The notes: generated by a model from the sequence alone, not told the origin. 64,000 nt of DNA from Bacillus sp. SM2101 (GCF_018588585.1 NZ_JAEUFG010000017.1:33656-97655), one strand, 5' to 3'; positions 30,426 to 39,472 are shown, counted from the stretch's first letter. Program-made: numbers and translations.

Positions 30426-30475
30426 TGGGTAATATACACTTATTAAATTGTGCCCTTGGAAGGAGAATCAAAAAA

Positions 30476-31381
30476 ATGAATGTTGTAAGTTTAACAGATT
30501 GTATAAAACTAGAGAAAGTGTTGGTAGGTTCAAAAGCGATGAACCTATCTAAAATAAAATCAACAATACCTTCAATACCAGATGGATTTGTATTAACTTC
30601 AGATTCTTTTAAAAAATTTCTTACACATAACAATATCAGGTCCAAGAATAACCGACACATTCAAGAAGAAGTTTTAACTGCTGAATATCCAAGGGAACTG
30701 GAATTATCCATATCAAAATTTTTCAACGCTATAAAAACCAGTCCTGATGTAATACTAGCCGTTCGTTCTTCCTCAGCAATGGAAGACCTAAATAACGCAT
30801 CCTTCGCAGGGCAATATGAAACAATTTTGAATGTGAAAAATTTGGATCAATTATTGGATAGTATTAAGCGTTGCTGGGCTTCGTATTTTTCAGCACACAT
30901 ACTAGACTATGCTAAAACCAATAATATATCTCTCTCGAATATCCAGATGGGTGTTTTCGTTCAACAGATGATTAACGCAGATGTATCGGGCGTAATTTTC
31001 AGCTCTAATCCAGTAACGAATAACCAAAACGAAATACTAGTAAATGCAAGTTATGGATTAGGAGAAGCAATTGTGGATGGTAGTGTAACTCCAGATATGT
31101 ATGTAATTAACAAAGAAAACAAACACATTGTAAAGGAATTAGGTGATAAAAAGATCCAAATAATTGCTAAGGAAGAGGGAAATGAATCTGTAGTGGTTTC
31201 TACGGATCTACAAAAAATATTTTGCTTGGGTGACGAAGAGATTCTAGAACTAGTTGATATAACAATGAAAATAGAACATTACTTTGAAAATCCAGTAGAT
31301 ATAGAATTTGCTATAAAAAATAACATCATTTATATTTTGCAATCAAGACCTATTACGACTTTAAAAGGAGAAAATGTATAA
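30476..31381 (+). CDS. PEP/pyruvate-binding (ATP-grasp) subunit of a split PEP-synthase/rifampin-phosphotransferase-like enzyme
   Basis: A 301-residue stand-alone PPDK_N domain. It corresponds to the ATP-binding part of PEP synthase and of rifampin phosphotransferase (Rph). Family motifs are VGSKAMNLSKIK, AVRSSSAMEDLNNASFAGQY (the Arg of the ATP site), VFVQQMINADVSGVIFSSNP, NASYGLGEAIVDGSVTPD and the terminal EFAIKNNIIYILQSRPIT. The start is ATG 30476, 10 bases after AAGGAG, not the upstream in-frame codon at 30419. The stop overlaps the next ATG by one base (TAATG), implying translational coupling to the gene that carries the swivelling His domain. Together they supply the ATP and phospho-transfer halves of a dikinase. 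Confidence 0.88.
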   Translation: MNVVSLTDCIKLEKVLVGSKAMNLSKIKSTIPSIPDGFVLTSDSFKKFLTHNNIRSKNNRHIQEEVLTAEYPRELELSISKFFNAIKTSPDVILAVRSSSAMEDLNNASFAGQYETILNVKNLDQLLDSIKRCWASYFSAHILDYAKTNNISLSNIQMGVFVQQMINADVSGVIFSSNPVTNNQNEILVNASYGLGEAIVDGSVTPDMYVINKENKHIVKELGDKKIQIIAKEEGNESVVVSTDLQKIFCLGDEEILELVDITMKIEHYFENPVDIEFAIKNNIIYILQSRPITTLKGENV

Positions 31382-33021
31382 TGACATCCAATGTATATCA
31401 TGTAGATTTAAAGGATTTTAAACAAAATTTAATAATATCGGAGGTAGAGAAGAAATGGTTTTGGGAATACAATGATGCACATTTCTCGAAGCCACTTACT
31501 CCCTTATTTGCTTCATTCATGGGCCCTTCAGTTTCTAGTGGGACATTGGAAGCTTTTGAAAAATTGAAACTCCCATTAAAACAATTTCAATTTAAAATTT
31601 CGAAAGGCTACCATTACCAAACAGTTAAAGTACATGATAACCCTGAGACGAGAGTAGCGGAACATAAAGAAGTGATGACAACAGTTTTTCCAAGAGCATC
31701 AGAAATTCTTTTTGAATATGTAGAAAATACTCTACTTCCATACTACAGCATACTGGATGAAGCAAAAAAACAAAAGTTATCCTTAGAAGAAGCAGAAGAA
31801 AGAGTGTTAGAACTTTATCAGATGTATTTGAAAATTTGGTCCATACACTTTGAAGTAGTGATGCCAAAAATGTCAATGGGGCTAGCTCTTGAGGAGATAT
31901 ACGGGAAGTTGTTAAATACCAAAGACACAACAGGAGTATATGATTTGTTATTAGGAACCATGAATAAATCAATTGAAACAGACAGAGAACTGTGGAGGCT
32001 TTCTTTAATTGTAAAAGATTCAGGAAATTTATCTGAAATATTTAATAATTCAGATGTGAATCATTTAAGTGAATCACTTAATAATGTGGATGAAGGCCGT
32101 CAGTTTTTAACTACTGTCAAAACTTTCTTGGAAACATATGGTTACCGTGCGAGCAATCATGAATTTAATGAAGAAACATGGGTGGAAAATCCGAATCATG
32201 CTTTAACATTGGTTAAAAACTATATTGAAAAAGATTTTGATTTCGAAGCTGAGCTGCAAGAAGGGATCAATAAGAGAGAACAAAAAGTGAATGAAGTATT
32301 AGCTAGAATGCCTGATGGGGAGTTAAAAGAAACATTTATTTCGCTTTATGGTATGGCACTAAGAATGTGGGGAATTAATGAAGACCATCATTTTTATATT
32401 GATGCGATGTTACCGGCAAAAGCACGTCTATTTTTATTAAATGTTGGAGGTTTATTAGTTAACCATTCTGTCATCGAAAAGAAAGAAGATATTTCTTACC
32501 TTTATTTAGACGAATTAGTTGAATTATTAAGACAGCCTAAGTCAGTATTTGACTTGATCAAAGAAAGAAAAGAGGAACATAAGAACAATGAAGCAATTAC
32601 TCCTGTTCCTTTCTATGGTAATCGACCGGAGGGGCGTTCGTCAGATCCAATCACAGAAAGAATGTTTGGTACAAGAATGGCTGACTTAAATGAAGAGGAG
32701 AAAACATTTACGGGTTATTCTAGTAGCGTAGGAGTACACACTGGAACAGTAAAGGTTGTTAGTGATCAAAGTGAATTTGATAAGGTGAAAAAAGGAGATA
32801 TCCTTGTCTGTAAAACGACTACACCACCATGGACAGTATTGTTTAACTTAGCAGGTGTCATTGTTACAGATGTAGGTGGAATTCTATCACATGCTGCTAC
32901 TGTTGCAAGAGAATATGGAGTTCCTTGTGTAACTGGAACGAAAATTGCAACCTCTACACTAAAAGACGGAGATGTGGTTAAAGTGGATGGTGCTAAAGGT
33001 GAAGTTACCATTCTTGAATAA
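31381..33021 (+). CDS. PEP-utilizing mobile (His) domain subunit of the split enzyme
   Basis: A 546-residue protein whose C-terminus is the phosphohistidine swivel domain of PEP-utilizing enzymes: ILVCKTTTPPWTVLF, then VTDVGGILSHAATVAREYG with the catalytic His, then DGDVVKVDGAKG. The preceding roughly 450 helical residues occupy the place of the substrate-binding domain of Rph-type enzymes. Joined to the 301-residue upstream gene, the length is about 847, close to one-chain rifampin phosphotransferases. Rph transfers the beta-phosphate of ATP to rifampin. The acceptor of this divergent version is unknown. It is translated from an ATG overlapping the previous stop and overlaps the next gene. 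Confidence 0.86.
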   Translation: MTSNVYHVDLKDFKQNLIISEVEKKWFWEYNDAHFSKPLTPLFASFMGPSVSSGTLEAFEKLKLPLKQFQFKISKGYHYQTVKVHDNPETRVAEHKEVMTTVFPRASEILFEYVENTLLPYYSILDEAKKQKLSLEEAEERVLELYQMYLKIWSIHFEVVMPKMSMGLALEEIYGKLLNTKDTTGVYDLLLGTMNKSIETDRELWRLSLIVKDSGNLSEIFNNSDVNHLSESLNNVDEGRQFLTTVKTFLETYGYRASNHEFNEETWVENPNHALTLVKNYIEKDFDFEAELQEGINKREQKVNEVLARMPDGELKETFISLYGMALRMWGINEDHHFYIDAMLPAKARLFLLNVGGLLVNHSVIEKKEDISYLYLDELVELLRQPKSVFDLIKERKEEHKNNEAITPVPFYGNRPEGRSSDPITERMFGTRMADLNEEEKTFTGYSSSVGVHTGTVKVVSDQSEFDKVKKGDILVCKTTTPPWTVLFNLAGVIVTDVGGILSHAATVAREYGVPCVTGTKIATSTLKDGDVVKVDGAKGEVTILE

Positions 33022-34345
33022 AACAAATCTGATTTTGTTGTCTATATTAATAGGGACGTTTTTAGTCCCTGTTAATTCAACAATGATCGCTGTTGGGCTT
33101 CCTAGTATTGCATCCTATTTGAATGTTTCAATTACTGATATATCATGGGTGGTTACTATTTATTTAATTGTTATGGCAGTCGTGCAGCCCATTGCGGGTA
33201 AATTAGGGGATTTATATGGGAATAAACAAGTAATGCAGATCGGGTTTATTGTGTTTCTTATCTCATCGATCGCTTGTGCTTTTTCTTTTAATTTGTTTTC
33301 TCTTATTCTATTCCGTTCTTTACAAGCACTAGGCGGTGCATTATTAACCCCAAATGCTACCGCGATTATTCGTTTCGCCATTCCAACAAAAAAATTGAGT
33401 CATGCTTTTGGTATTTTTGGCCTTACGATGGGTTTAGGTGCAGCAATAGGCCCCCTACTGGGTTCGTTTTTAATCCGTTCATTCAGTTGGGAAGCTATAT
33501 TTGGGGTTAATATTCCTTTTCTGGTCATTGGTGTGATTGCCACTTGGCTTATTGTACCTAATGTGAACGATGCCCAACCTAATAACAAAACCTTGGATAT
33601 AGCAGGTACTTTATACCTTGGTGCAATATTGACATTTATTACATTATTTGCAACCAAAAAAGAATTAATAACTGGTTGGACGACTCTTGTTTTATTTATC
33701 TTAGTTGCCTTATTTAGTTATCAAGAGCTAGTAAGCAAAGCTCCTTTAATTGAATTTAGTATGTTTAAAAATATCCATTTTACTACTGCAAACTTATTTA
33801 TTATGATTAATAACTTTTTCATGTACAGTACGGTTCTTTTTATTCCTATTTCACTGAATCAGTTTAGTATCAGCACAATTGGTATGATGTTATTCTATTT
33901 TGCCCTATCTATGTCATTATCTTCATGGATAGGAGGGACATTGGCCAATAAGATTGGCAAGGAAAAAGTCATTTCTATATCCTTTTTCTTATGTTGCATC
34001 ACAGCACTACTTTATTTCACGTTTAGTAATGAATCTTCTTATCCGTTTGTTGTAATTGCATTAATTTTTGGTGGTTTTTCTTCAGGAATTGGAATTGCCT
34101 CTATGCAGATCAATAGTTTGAAATCTGTACCAAGAGAGAAAGTGGGAATTGCTTCTGGCATTTACTCTACTTTTAGATATTTGGGTGGAATAATGGCATC
34201 CGTGGTAGTTGCTATTTTAATAGGTAATACATTCTTTTTTTTATTATTACTGTGTTTTTCAATCATAGGTCTTATCCTTTCACTTGGATTAGTTCTGAAA
34301 AATAGAACAAATTTAAATACAAAAAAATATGAGGTGAAAATATGA
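33014..34345 (+). CDS. MFS transporter, DHA2 type drug exporter
   Basis: A 443-residue membrane protein of the DHA2 (EmrB/QacA/LmrB-like) drug:proton antiporter family. The first helix reads NLILLSILIGTFLVPVNSTM. Motif A follows as GKLGDLYGNKQVMQIG, and antiporter motif C is MGLGAAIGPLLGSFL. About fourteen helices are predicted. The start is TTG 33014, inside the end of the preceding gene (8-base overlap) and behind AAGGTGA. The open frame further upstream belongs to the other gene. The stop overlaps the next ATG (ATGA). The overlaps at both ends show it is an integral part of the operon, probably exporting the compound the split enzyme handles. Confidence 0.88.
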   Translation: MNKTNLILLSILIGTFLVPVNSTMIAVGLPSIASYLNVSITDISWVVTIYLIVMAVVQPIAGKLGDLYGNKQVMQIGFIVFLISSIACAFSFNLFSLILFRSLQALGGALLTPNATAIIRFAIPTKKLSHAFGIFGLTMGLGAAIGPLLGSFLIRSFSWEAIFGVNIPFLVIGVIATWLIVPNVNDAQPNNKTLDIAGTLYLGAILTFITLFATKKELITGWTTLVLFILVALFSYQELVSKAPLIEFSMFKNIHFTTANLFIMINNFFMYSTVLFIPISLNQFSISTIGMMLFYFALSMSLSSWIGGTLANKIGKEKVISISFFLCCITALLYFTFSNESSYPFVVIALIFGGFSSGIGIASMQINSLKSVPREKVGIASGIYSTFRYLGGIMASVVVAILIGNTFFFLLLLCFSIIGLILSLGLVLKNRTNLNTKKYEVKI

Positions 34346-34932
34346 ATACACTCATTATTTATACACATCCGAATCATTCCAGTTTATGTTATTCATTTTT
34401 GCAAAAAACTTTAAAGGGAATGAGAGAGAATTCCAATATTAAGGAAATAAAAGTACTCGATTTATATGAGGAAGGATTTAATCCTGCGCTTGTATTTAAT
34501 AAGGATAAAAGAAGAAGGGACATGCATAAGGATCCTGATTTAAAAAAGTATAGAGATCAAATTATTCGGGCAGATAAAATTGTTTTTATTTATCCAATTT
34601 GGTGGGGAAGACCACCAGCAATGCTTTTAGGCTATATAGATCAAATATTCTCAACAAATTTTGCATATAAAAATGTTGGGAAAATTATGCCAGAAGGGCT
34701 ATTGAAGGGAAAATCTGTTGTTTGTATCTCAACAATGAAAGGACCGGAAATTCTTTATCCGTTACTTATATTGAGAAATTCCCATAAGCGTTCAATGGAA
34801 AAGTTAGTATTCAATTTTGTAGGAATTAAAGATGTAAAGTTTTTTGAATTCGGTAATATGGAGAACCAGAAAGGAAAACATACAAAAAAACTAGAAAAAG
34901 TTTACCAATATTTTCAGCAAATAAGTAGCTAA
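34342..34932 (+). CDS. NAD(P)H-dependent oxidoreductase, flavodoxin-like (YwrO/KefF/MdaB type)
   Basis: A 196-residue quinone-reductase-type flavoprotein. The N-terminal TLIIYTHPNHSSLCYSF is the FMN/FAD phosphate-binding loop of the Flavodoxin_2 family. IVFIYPIWWGRPPAMLLGYIDQIF is the conserved substrate-side motif, and GLLKGKSVVCISTMKG completes the flavin site. Such enzymes reduce quinones and nitro/azo compounds by two electrons. The ATG overlaps the MFS stop by four bases, so it is translated in step with the exporter. It is followed after 31 bases by a second flavin reductase gene. Confidence 0.88.
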   Translation: MNTLIIYTHPNHSSLCYSFLQKTLKGMRENSNIKEIKVLDLYEEGFNPALVFNKDKRRRDMHKDPDLKKYRDQIIRADKIVFIYPIWWGRPPAMLLGYIDQIFSTNFAYKNVGKIMPEGLLKGKSVVCISTMKGPEILYPLLILRNSHKRSMEKLVFNFVGIKDVKFFEFGNMENQKGKHTKKLEKVYQYFQQISS

Positions 34933-34963
34933 GTAAACTCAGTAATATAGGGAGAGAAGTAAA

Positions 34964-35590
34964 ATGAAAAAAGTACTATTAGTGAAAGCAAATCCACAAC
35001 AAGAGAAAAAATCTTATTCACTGCGTTTAGCAAAAACGTTTATTGATGAATACCAAACGCAGAACCCAAATGATCAAATTATAGAGTTAGATTTGTACAA
35101 GGAAGAGATTCCTTTTATTGATGGTGATGTGTTATCTGCTAGAGGGAAGGTCGTGTTAAAACAAGAGCTTAATGAAATAGAGTTAGAGAAAATAAATAAA
35201 ATAAACCGACTAGCCGACTTATTTTTAGAGTCAGATAAAATCATTTTCTCTGCACCTATGTGGAATTTTGGTTTTCCACCTATGGTAAAGGCATATATTG
35301 ATGCCATATCCATTGCAGGCAAAACTTTTAAGTACACAGAGAATGGACCGGTGGGCTTAGCAGGAGATAAAGCTGTTGTTTTACTTGAGGCACGTGGGGG
35401 GATTTATTCAGAAGGTTCAGGAGCAAGCTCCGAGCATACAAAAAGCTATTTAGAAACTGTCATGAATTTTTTAGGGGTTAAAAACTTTAAAGTTGTTTTG
35501 TGTGAGGGTGTAAATTTAGATCATTCAAAAGCTGAAGAGATATACCTTGAAGCAGCTAACAATGCAAAAGAGGTTGCAAGATTATTTTAA
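34964..35590 (+). CDS. azoR: FMN-dependent NADH-azoreductase
   Basis: A 208-residue AzoR-family enzyme that reduces azo bonds and quinones with NADH, acting as a cytoplasmic dimer. Motifs are KVLLVKANPQQEKKSYSLRL (FMN phosphate loop), SAPMWNFGFPPMVKAYIDAI (the near-invariant AzoR block), and LEARGGIYSEG. AGGGAGAGAAG precedes the ATG. It is the last gene of the TetR-flanked operon. With its flavodoxin-fold neighbour it suggests a response to quinone- or azo-like toxic compounds. Family assignment is firm; the role in the operon is inferred. Confidence 0.9.
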   Translation: MKKVLLVKANPQQEKKSYSLRLAKTFIDEYQTQNPNDQIIELDLYKEEIPFIDGDVLSARGKVVLKQELNEIELEKINKINRLADLFLESDKIIFSAPMWNFGFPPMVKAYIDAISIAGKTFKYTENGPVGLAGDKAVVLLEARGGIYSEGSGASSEHTKSYLETVMNFLGVKNFKVVLCEGVNLDHSKAEEIYLEAANNAKEVARLF

Positions 35591-35914
35591 TTAAGTATAA
35601 CTATCGCTCTTCTTGGCGTGTAGAAGGTACCTAACGTTGTTGAAAGAAATTTCAGTAGGAACTTCGAATTTATGAGTATGGGAAATATGGACTTACTTAA
35701 TTGGGGCTTAAATTCATATAATCTAATCATAGTTCCTTAAGACAGTATATATTGCAACATTGGCAGCCATTTTTTATTATCCGTTTGTTAGGGTGAATCC
35801 ACCTAACAAGTTCTCTATCTGAACGTCATCTCACATAAAGATGTAAAAAATGTCTTGTTGGATATTTTGAACCATTTTTTAAAACTATTAAGATCATAAG
35901 TATAATGGCGACCA

Positions 35915-36217
35915 TTGAGGTGTACAAGTACTATACGTAGTTATGTAAATGATTATAATCCTGTTGAAAAGGAAAACGTTGGAGCTATTAAAGATGAATT
36001 GCTTGAAGAAACTTTATATGTCAGATATTTTTCTTACCTTAATAAAATTTACTTTGAATTTGTCCTGTGTGTGAAAAATAGAAAGAATAAGTGGAGATAT
36101 CAGAAGACATATTGTTCATGAAAGTACGTTAAATTACTCATTTCATCATGGTGATGTCCTCTATGATAGAATCCATATTATAATGACTGATACCCCAGAA
36201 GATAGTGTTGAAAATTA
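35915..36217 (+). pseudogene. Decayed gene of unknown family, frameshifted
   Basis: One open frame runs from 35915 to a stop at 36119-36121 (DYNPVEKENVGAIKDELLEE ... YLNKIYFEFVL). From about 36075 the next phase continues with ISGDIRRHIVHESTLNYSF, then HHGDVLYDRIHIIMTDTPED, and stops at 36217. The second piece looks like ordinary conserved protein sequence. The most economical reading is one gene broken near 36085-36105. I do not recognise the family. There is no ribosome binding site at 35915. Confidence 0.45.
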
Positions 36218-36229
36218 ATAAAATGACAA

Positions 36230-36391
36230 TAGAAAAGAATATATCAGAAAACGAAAGCGATATACATTGTAGGCAGTCACACTAATGTTGAACATAGGGA
36301 ACTTATCTTTAATATCACTTCAGCACAAGCTCTCTCAAATGAAGTGAAAGAAGATGTTTTTCTGAAACATAATAAATATTGTGTTGAATAA
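36230..36391 (+). pseudogene. Short coding-like fragment after the decayed gene
   Basis: This is an open phase without a start codon: IYIVGSHTNVEHRELIFNIT, then SAQALSNEVKEDVFLKHN, then a TAA stop. It may be a further piece of the broken gene at 35915 or of another one. No family is recognised. Confidence 0.3.
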
Positions 36392-36463
36392 CTATTATTC
36401 TTATTGGATGCACCAACAAATAAGGAAAACACATTATGTATTACATTGGCATGGTGACATGGA

Positions 36464-36497
36464 AACTGCCCTACTATTTGATTAAAGTAGGGCAGTT
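36464..36497 (-). terminator. Hairpin at the 3' end of the Cys-rich gene
   Basis: A perfect 12-base stem AACTGCCCTACT / AGTAGGGCAGTT with a 10-base loop begins 8 bases after the stop of the minus-strand gene. The minus side lacks a good T-run and the plus side has TTCTTGTGTTTATTT, so direction is uncertain. Confidence 0.6.
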
Positions 36498-36504
36498 CTT
36501 GTGT

Positions 36505-36960
36505 TTATTTATCTTTTTGAAAAGTAGTGACATTTATACATCTGCAATTACTTTCTAATTCTAAGGTAGGGCTTGATCCGACATCTATAAGGGAGAGTTG
36601 GTACATATGACAACCTAATCCTGGTTCATCACAGACTGTATTATTTGGAGTTAATGTGTAGGGGTTGGATCTTTGTTCAAACACATTGTAACTACATAAC
36701 GTTGTAGTATCCCCTCCTGATATTCGTTCAACTACATAATTGATATTAAGGGTGCCACCTGCAACAGCTATTTTTTGTATATCTATCATTGTATCAATTT
36801 TAACAACCAAGTCCTTTTTTGTGACCTTTAAAGCTTCTGTTGTTAATGATATATTCATAAACGATGTAGAGGAACTATTATCCGACAAAGTTATAGTATC
36901 AAATTGACAATTGCACATTAGTTCATTGATTGTCTTCCCTTTACATTGACAGTCTGCCAA
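36505..36960 (-). CDS. Cys-rich protein, probably spore-surface (hypothetical)
   Basis: A 151-residue protein, not assigned to a family. Cysteines cluster at the start (DCQCKG, MCNCQF) and towards the end (CDEPGLGCHMY, ESNCRCIN). The middle is rich in Thr/Ser beta strands (VVKIDTMIDIQKIAVAGGTL). This composition, the absence of a signal peptide, and the neighbouring BclA-like remnant suggest a coat or exosporium component. That is an inference only. The start is TTG with AAAGGA about 10 bases upstream. It stands alone on the minus strand with a hairpin at its end. Confidence 0.6.
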   Translation of the reverse strand: MADCQCKGKTINELMCNCQFDTITLSDNSSSTSFMNISLTTEALKVTKKDLVVKIDTMIDIQKIAVAGGTLNINYVVERISGGDTTTLCSYNVFEQRSNPYTLTPNNTVCDEPGLGCHMYQLSLIDVGSSPTLELESNCRCINVTTFQKDK

Positions 36961-37313
36961 AAGAGTTCATTCCTTTCAGTGATATTTCAAAGTGATTAAA
37001 TGCATCTCTTTTATATAGTAAATGTATGATTAATTACCTGTGAAACTGGCAACTGTCTACATATTCAATTTATTAGAAAACTGCATGCTTAGTGAGTCGA
37101 TTAGTTCCAGTTTTTCAAAAATGGAAAATAGGAACTAATTAATTTTACATAATCAGGAATTCATTTTGCACTATTTAGTAACTTAGCTACCTTCGTCCGT
37201 TATTAACATAGACTTCTGTATATTTTAGTCACGCTAAACACGTTAGTCCAACCTTCTATAGAAAAGAAAAATACATATATAGTATACTCAACTACAAGAG
37301 GTGACAATTACTA
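36961..37313. other. Divergent upstream region with an imperfect hairpin
   Basis: It separates the Cys-rich gene and the BclA remnant. Arms TTAGTTCC (37101-37108) / GGAACTAA (37131-37138) extend imperfectly inwards. No further gene is seen. Confidence 0.35.
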
Positions 37314-37538
37314 ATGAAAGATAGAGATTGTAAATGTAGAGTTGTCCCACCACTACCTCAAGGACCAACAGGACCAACAGAACCTGAATCAGCATTTAGA
37401 GCTGAAAATAATACTCAAAATCAAACTTATAACATCCCGACTGTTACTGATCTTGTTAATTTCCCTGATGAAATATTTGATTTGAATAATGAGTATTCTC
37501 CTTCGTAATTTATTCCGAGTCAATCAGGAACTGTATAG
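37314..37538 (+). pseudogene. Truncated BclA-type collagen-like exosporium protein
   Basis: The frame begins MKDRDCKCRVVPPLP behind GAGGTGACAA, keeps only two collagen-like triplets (GPTGPT), then enters the start of a BclA-type C-terminal jelly roll (ESAFRAENNTQNQT ... FPDEIFDLNNEYSPS). A TAA at 37506 interrupts it. The same phase continues with FIPSQSGTV, the next strand of that domain, before a second stop at 37536-37538. The rest of the domain is missing. Intact BclA proteins form the hair-like nap on the exosporium. This copy would give at most a 64-residue peptide and is most likely dead. Confidence 0.75.
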
Positions 37539-37695
37539 AAATAATGAATTATGATATTAAACACAAGTTGAATTGTGTTAATAATTAAATGTTATTCCAC
37601 AAAATGGCTCAAGAAGGTAGGAAAGACTATCTGGTCTAATTTAATGAATAATAAGTACTTTTATACATTAGAAATCCTAATGTTCTTCAGCAAAT

Positions 37696-37728
37696 GACGC
37701 TCATCGGCAATTGATTAGCGTCTTTTTT
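37696..37728 (+). terminator. Intrinsic terminator
   Basis: The stem GACGCT / AGCGTC with a 15-base, partly paired loop is followed by TTTTTT. It probably belonged to the broken exosporium gene upstream. Confidence 0.7.
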
Positions 37729-37850
37729 ATTTAAGGCAATGAATTTGGAATATAAGATTGTCTAAATATTACAGGTTTGAAATAATTGGTGTTAAGTATA
37801 AATAGCATTTATGAATTATAAAATATTCATACAGAAAGTAGGTTTACTTT

Positions 37851-38732
37851 GTGGATATACAATTATTATTTGAAGAATCTATTAAAGAGGTTCAAGAGTT
37901 AGATCCTGGATATGATGATCATGCTAGTGATGTGTGGTTAGTGAAAACAGATGAGCAAGAGGTAGTGGTACGTTCTTCGCGAATGAGTGACGAACCAAGC
38001 AATGAGTTTTGGTGGGGTTGCAAGAGCTTATTTGGAATTGATCCGAGAAATGTGTTTGGTTTAGAACAAGTAAATAATATACTCCATGATATTTCCCCCA
38101 TTCCAATTCCAAAGGTATTAAAAAAGAGAACTATTTCTTCAAGGGAATTTGTAGTGGTAGAAAAATTAACTGGAGCAGTTGTTCAATCATTTAAAAATCA
38201 ACCTCCGTCAATATTACAGAATCTTGGAGAGGGATTGGCTAAAATTCATCAATACCAAGTAAATTACGTGGGTAGTCCGTCTGGAAATTTTAAAGTTCCA
38301 CTTGAGAGGTACAAACAGCATGTAAATGAGATAATTAGGGATTTAGTTTTAAAATTTCACAAAGATCATGCAGCAATACGAGAGAAACTTCCTGAAATGT
38401 CCGTTATGATTGAGAATCTCCCGAATCCGCAATTCACTACTTTTGTATTAGTTGATATCGATCCAACACAATTTCTGTCAAACAATCAAGAGTTAACTGG
38501 ACTAGTAGATACCGAGGCATATGTTATAGCTCCACGAGAGTTAGATTTTATTGGACTTGAGTATATCTTAGACAAAGATAATGTTAAGGATTTTATCACT
38601 GGCTATGAAAGAGTTAAGTCTATTCCTGATTTGAGTAATTGTAGATTACCTTATCGTTATTTATACCGTTTATTATCTGTTCAAGGCGATGTAGATATTG
38701 ATAAATGGCTAAATCATGATAATTTATTTTAA
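37851..38732 (+). CDS. Aminoglycoside-phosphotransferase-fold protein with altered active site
   Basis: A 293-residue APH/choline-kinase-like protein. The N-lobe includes DVWLVKTDEQEVVVRSS (nucleotide strand with conserved basic residue) and a helix leading to IPIPKVL and EFVVVEKLTG. GEGLAKIHQYQ is the usual LAxLH helix. Where the catalytic loop HGDxHxxN is expected, the sequence reads VLVDIDPTQFL: the catalytic Asp is kept, but the His is lost and the Asn is Gln. The metal-binding IDW/F is VDTE. It may have reduced or different activity. The start is GTG with only a weak AGTAGG site. It is a single gene with a good terminator. The substrate is unknown. Confidence 0.75.
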   Translation: MDIQLLFEESIKEVQELDPGYDDHASDVWLVKTDEQEVVVRSSRMSDEPSNEFWWGCKSLFGIDPRNVFGLEQVNNILHDISPIPIPKVLKKRTISSREFVVVEKLTGAVVQSFKNQPPSILQNLGEGLAKIHQYQVNYVGSPSGNFKVPLERYKQHVNEIIRDLVLKFHKDHAAIREKLPEMSVMIENLPNPQFTTFVLVDIDPTQFLSNNQELTGLVDTEAYVIAPRELDFIGLEYILDKDNVKDFITGYERVKSIPDLSNCRLPYRYLYRLLSVQGDVDIDKWLNHDNLF

Positions 38733-38827
38733 GATAATATCCATACTCAATAAAACTAGCTAATGTTTGTAAACATTTTTCAATGAAAGACGTTATTTAT
38801 TCAAGCGATACTAAAACTGTCCATAAC

Positions 38828-38866
38828 AAAAAACCTTCCAAATATACATTTTGGAAGGTTTTTTTG
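38828..38866 (+). terminator. Intrinsic terminator after the APH-fold gene
   Basis: AAAACCTTCCAAA / TTTGGAAGG stem followed by T7. The A-run upstream makes it usable in both directions. Confidence 0.9.
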
Positions 38867-39306
38867 TGATTATATTTAGTAACTAGGTTATATCTCGGAA
38901 GGTTGTTTTACTTTTAAATAACACGTAGATCTTATGTAAGAGCTTATTTACAGGCTACCCTAAATTATGTGTATTGGTTTTAAAGTTGACATGAAATTTT
39001 AATCTTTCCATTTACGTATAAACTATTAGGGAAGCTTTTTTGAAATATCAAGACGCTCAGGAATAATTAAGTATGGATAAATACTGGAGACGAATAAGTT
39101 ATAAACATTGCATTTACAAATCATCAGCTACAAGTATATCTACATCCTCCCGTTCATCATATTCTATAATTTACATTTACCTTCTTGTTTTGAAGTGTGG
39201 CTTGAACATTCATTGTATTAAATCAAAACTGCATCTGAACCTTCCGAACGGATGAAGAGATAGTGCTTTTACTTAAGTGGAAAATTCGCTAACGAAATAG
39301 CTGTCT

Positions 39307-39472
39307 TTATTCTTCCGAAATAAGTATATTTATAGAATCTTTAAAACTATCATGATCATCGTTCTTATTAATGAAGTCTATAGCCGTTTTTTTGCACGAT
39401 GCTAACAATATACTCATATTCAATAATTTTAGTTTCCATACTAGGGTCATTTAAATGAAATTTTATTTCCAT
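39307..39472 (-). pseudogene. Possible frameshifted small gene (minus strand)
   Basis: In the 870-base gap before hemZ, the minus strand carries MEIKFHLNDPSMETKIIEYE in one phase. An overlapping phase continues ASCKKTAIDFINKNDDHDSF and ends ILISEE at a TAA. Read together they make a plausible 55-60 residue protein, split by a one-base change. There is no ribosome binding site, and no family is recognised. The rest of the gap shows nothing. Confidence 0.3.

Noticed and set aside
39073..39255. 60-codon plus-strand frame
   Set aside because: No binding site and biased Ser/Ile/Tyr composition typical of AT-rich non-coding DNA.
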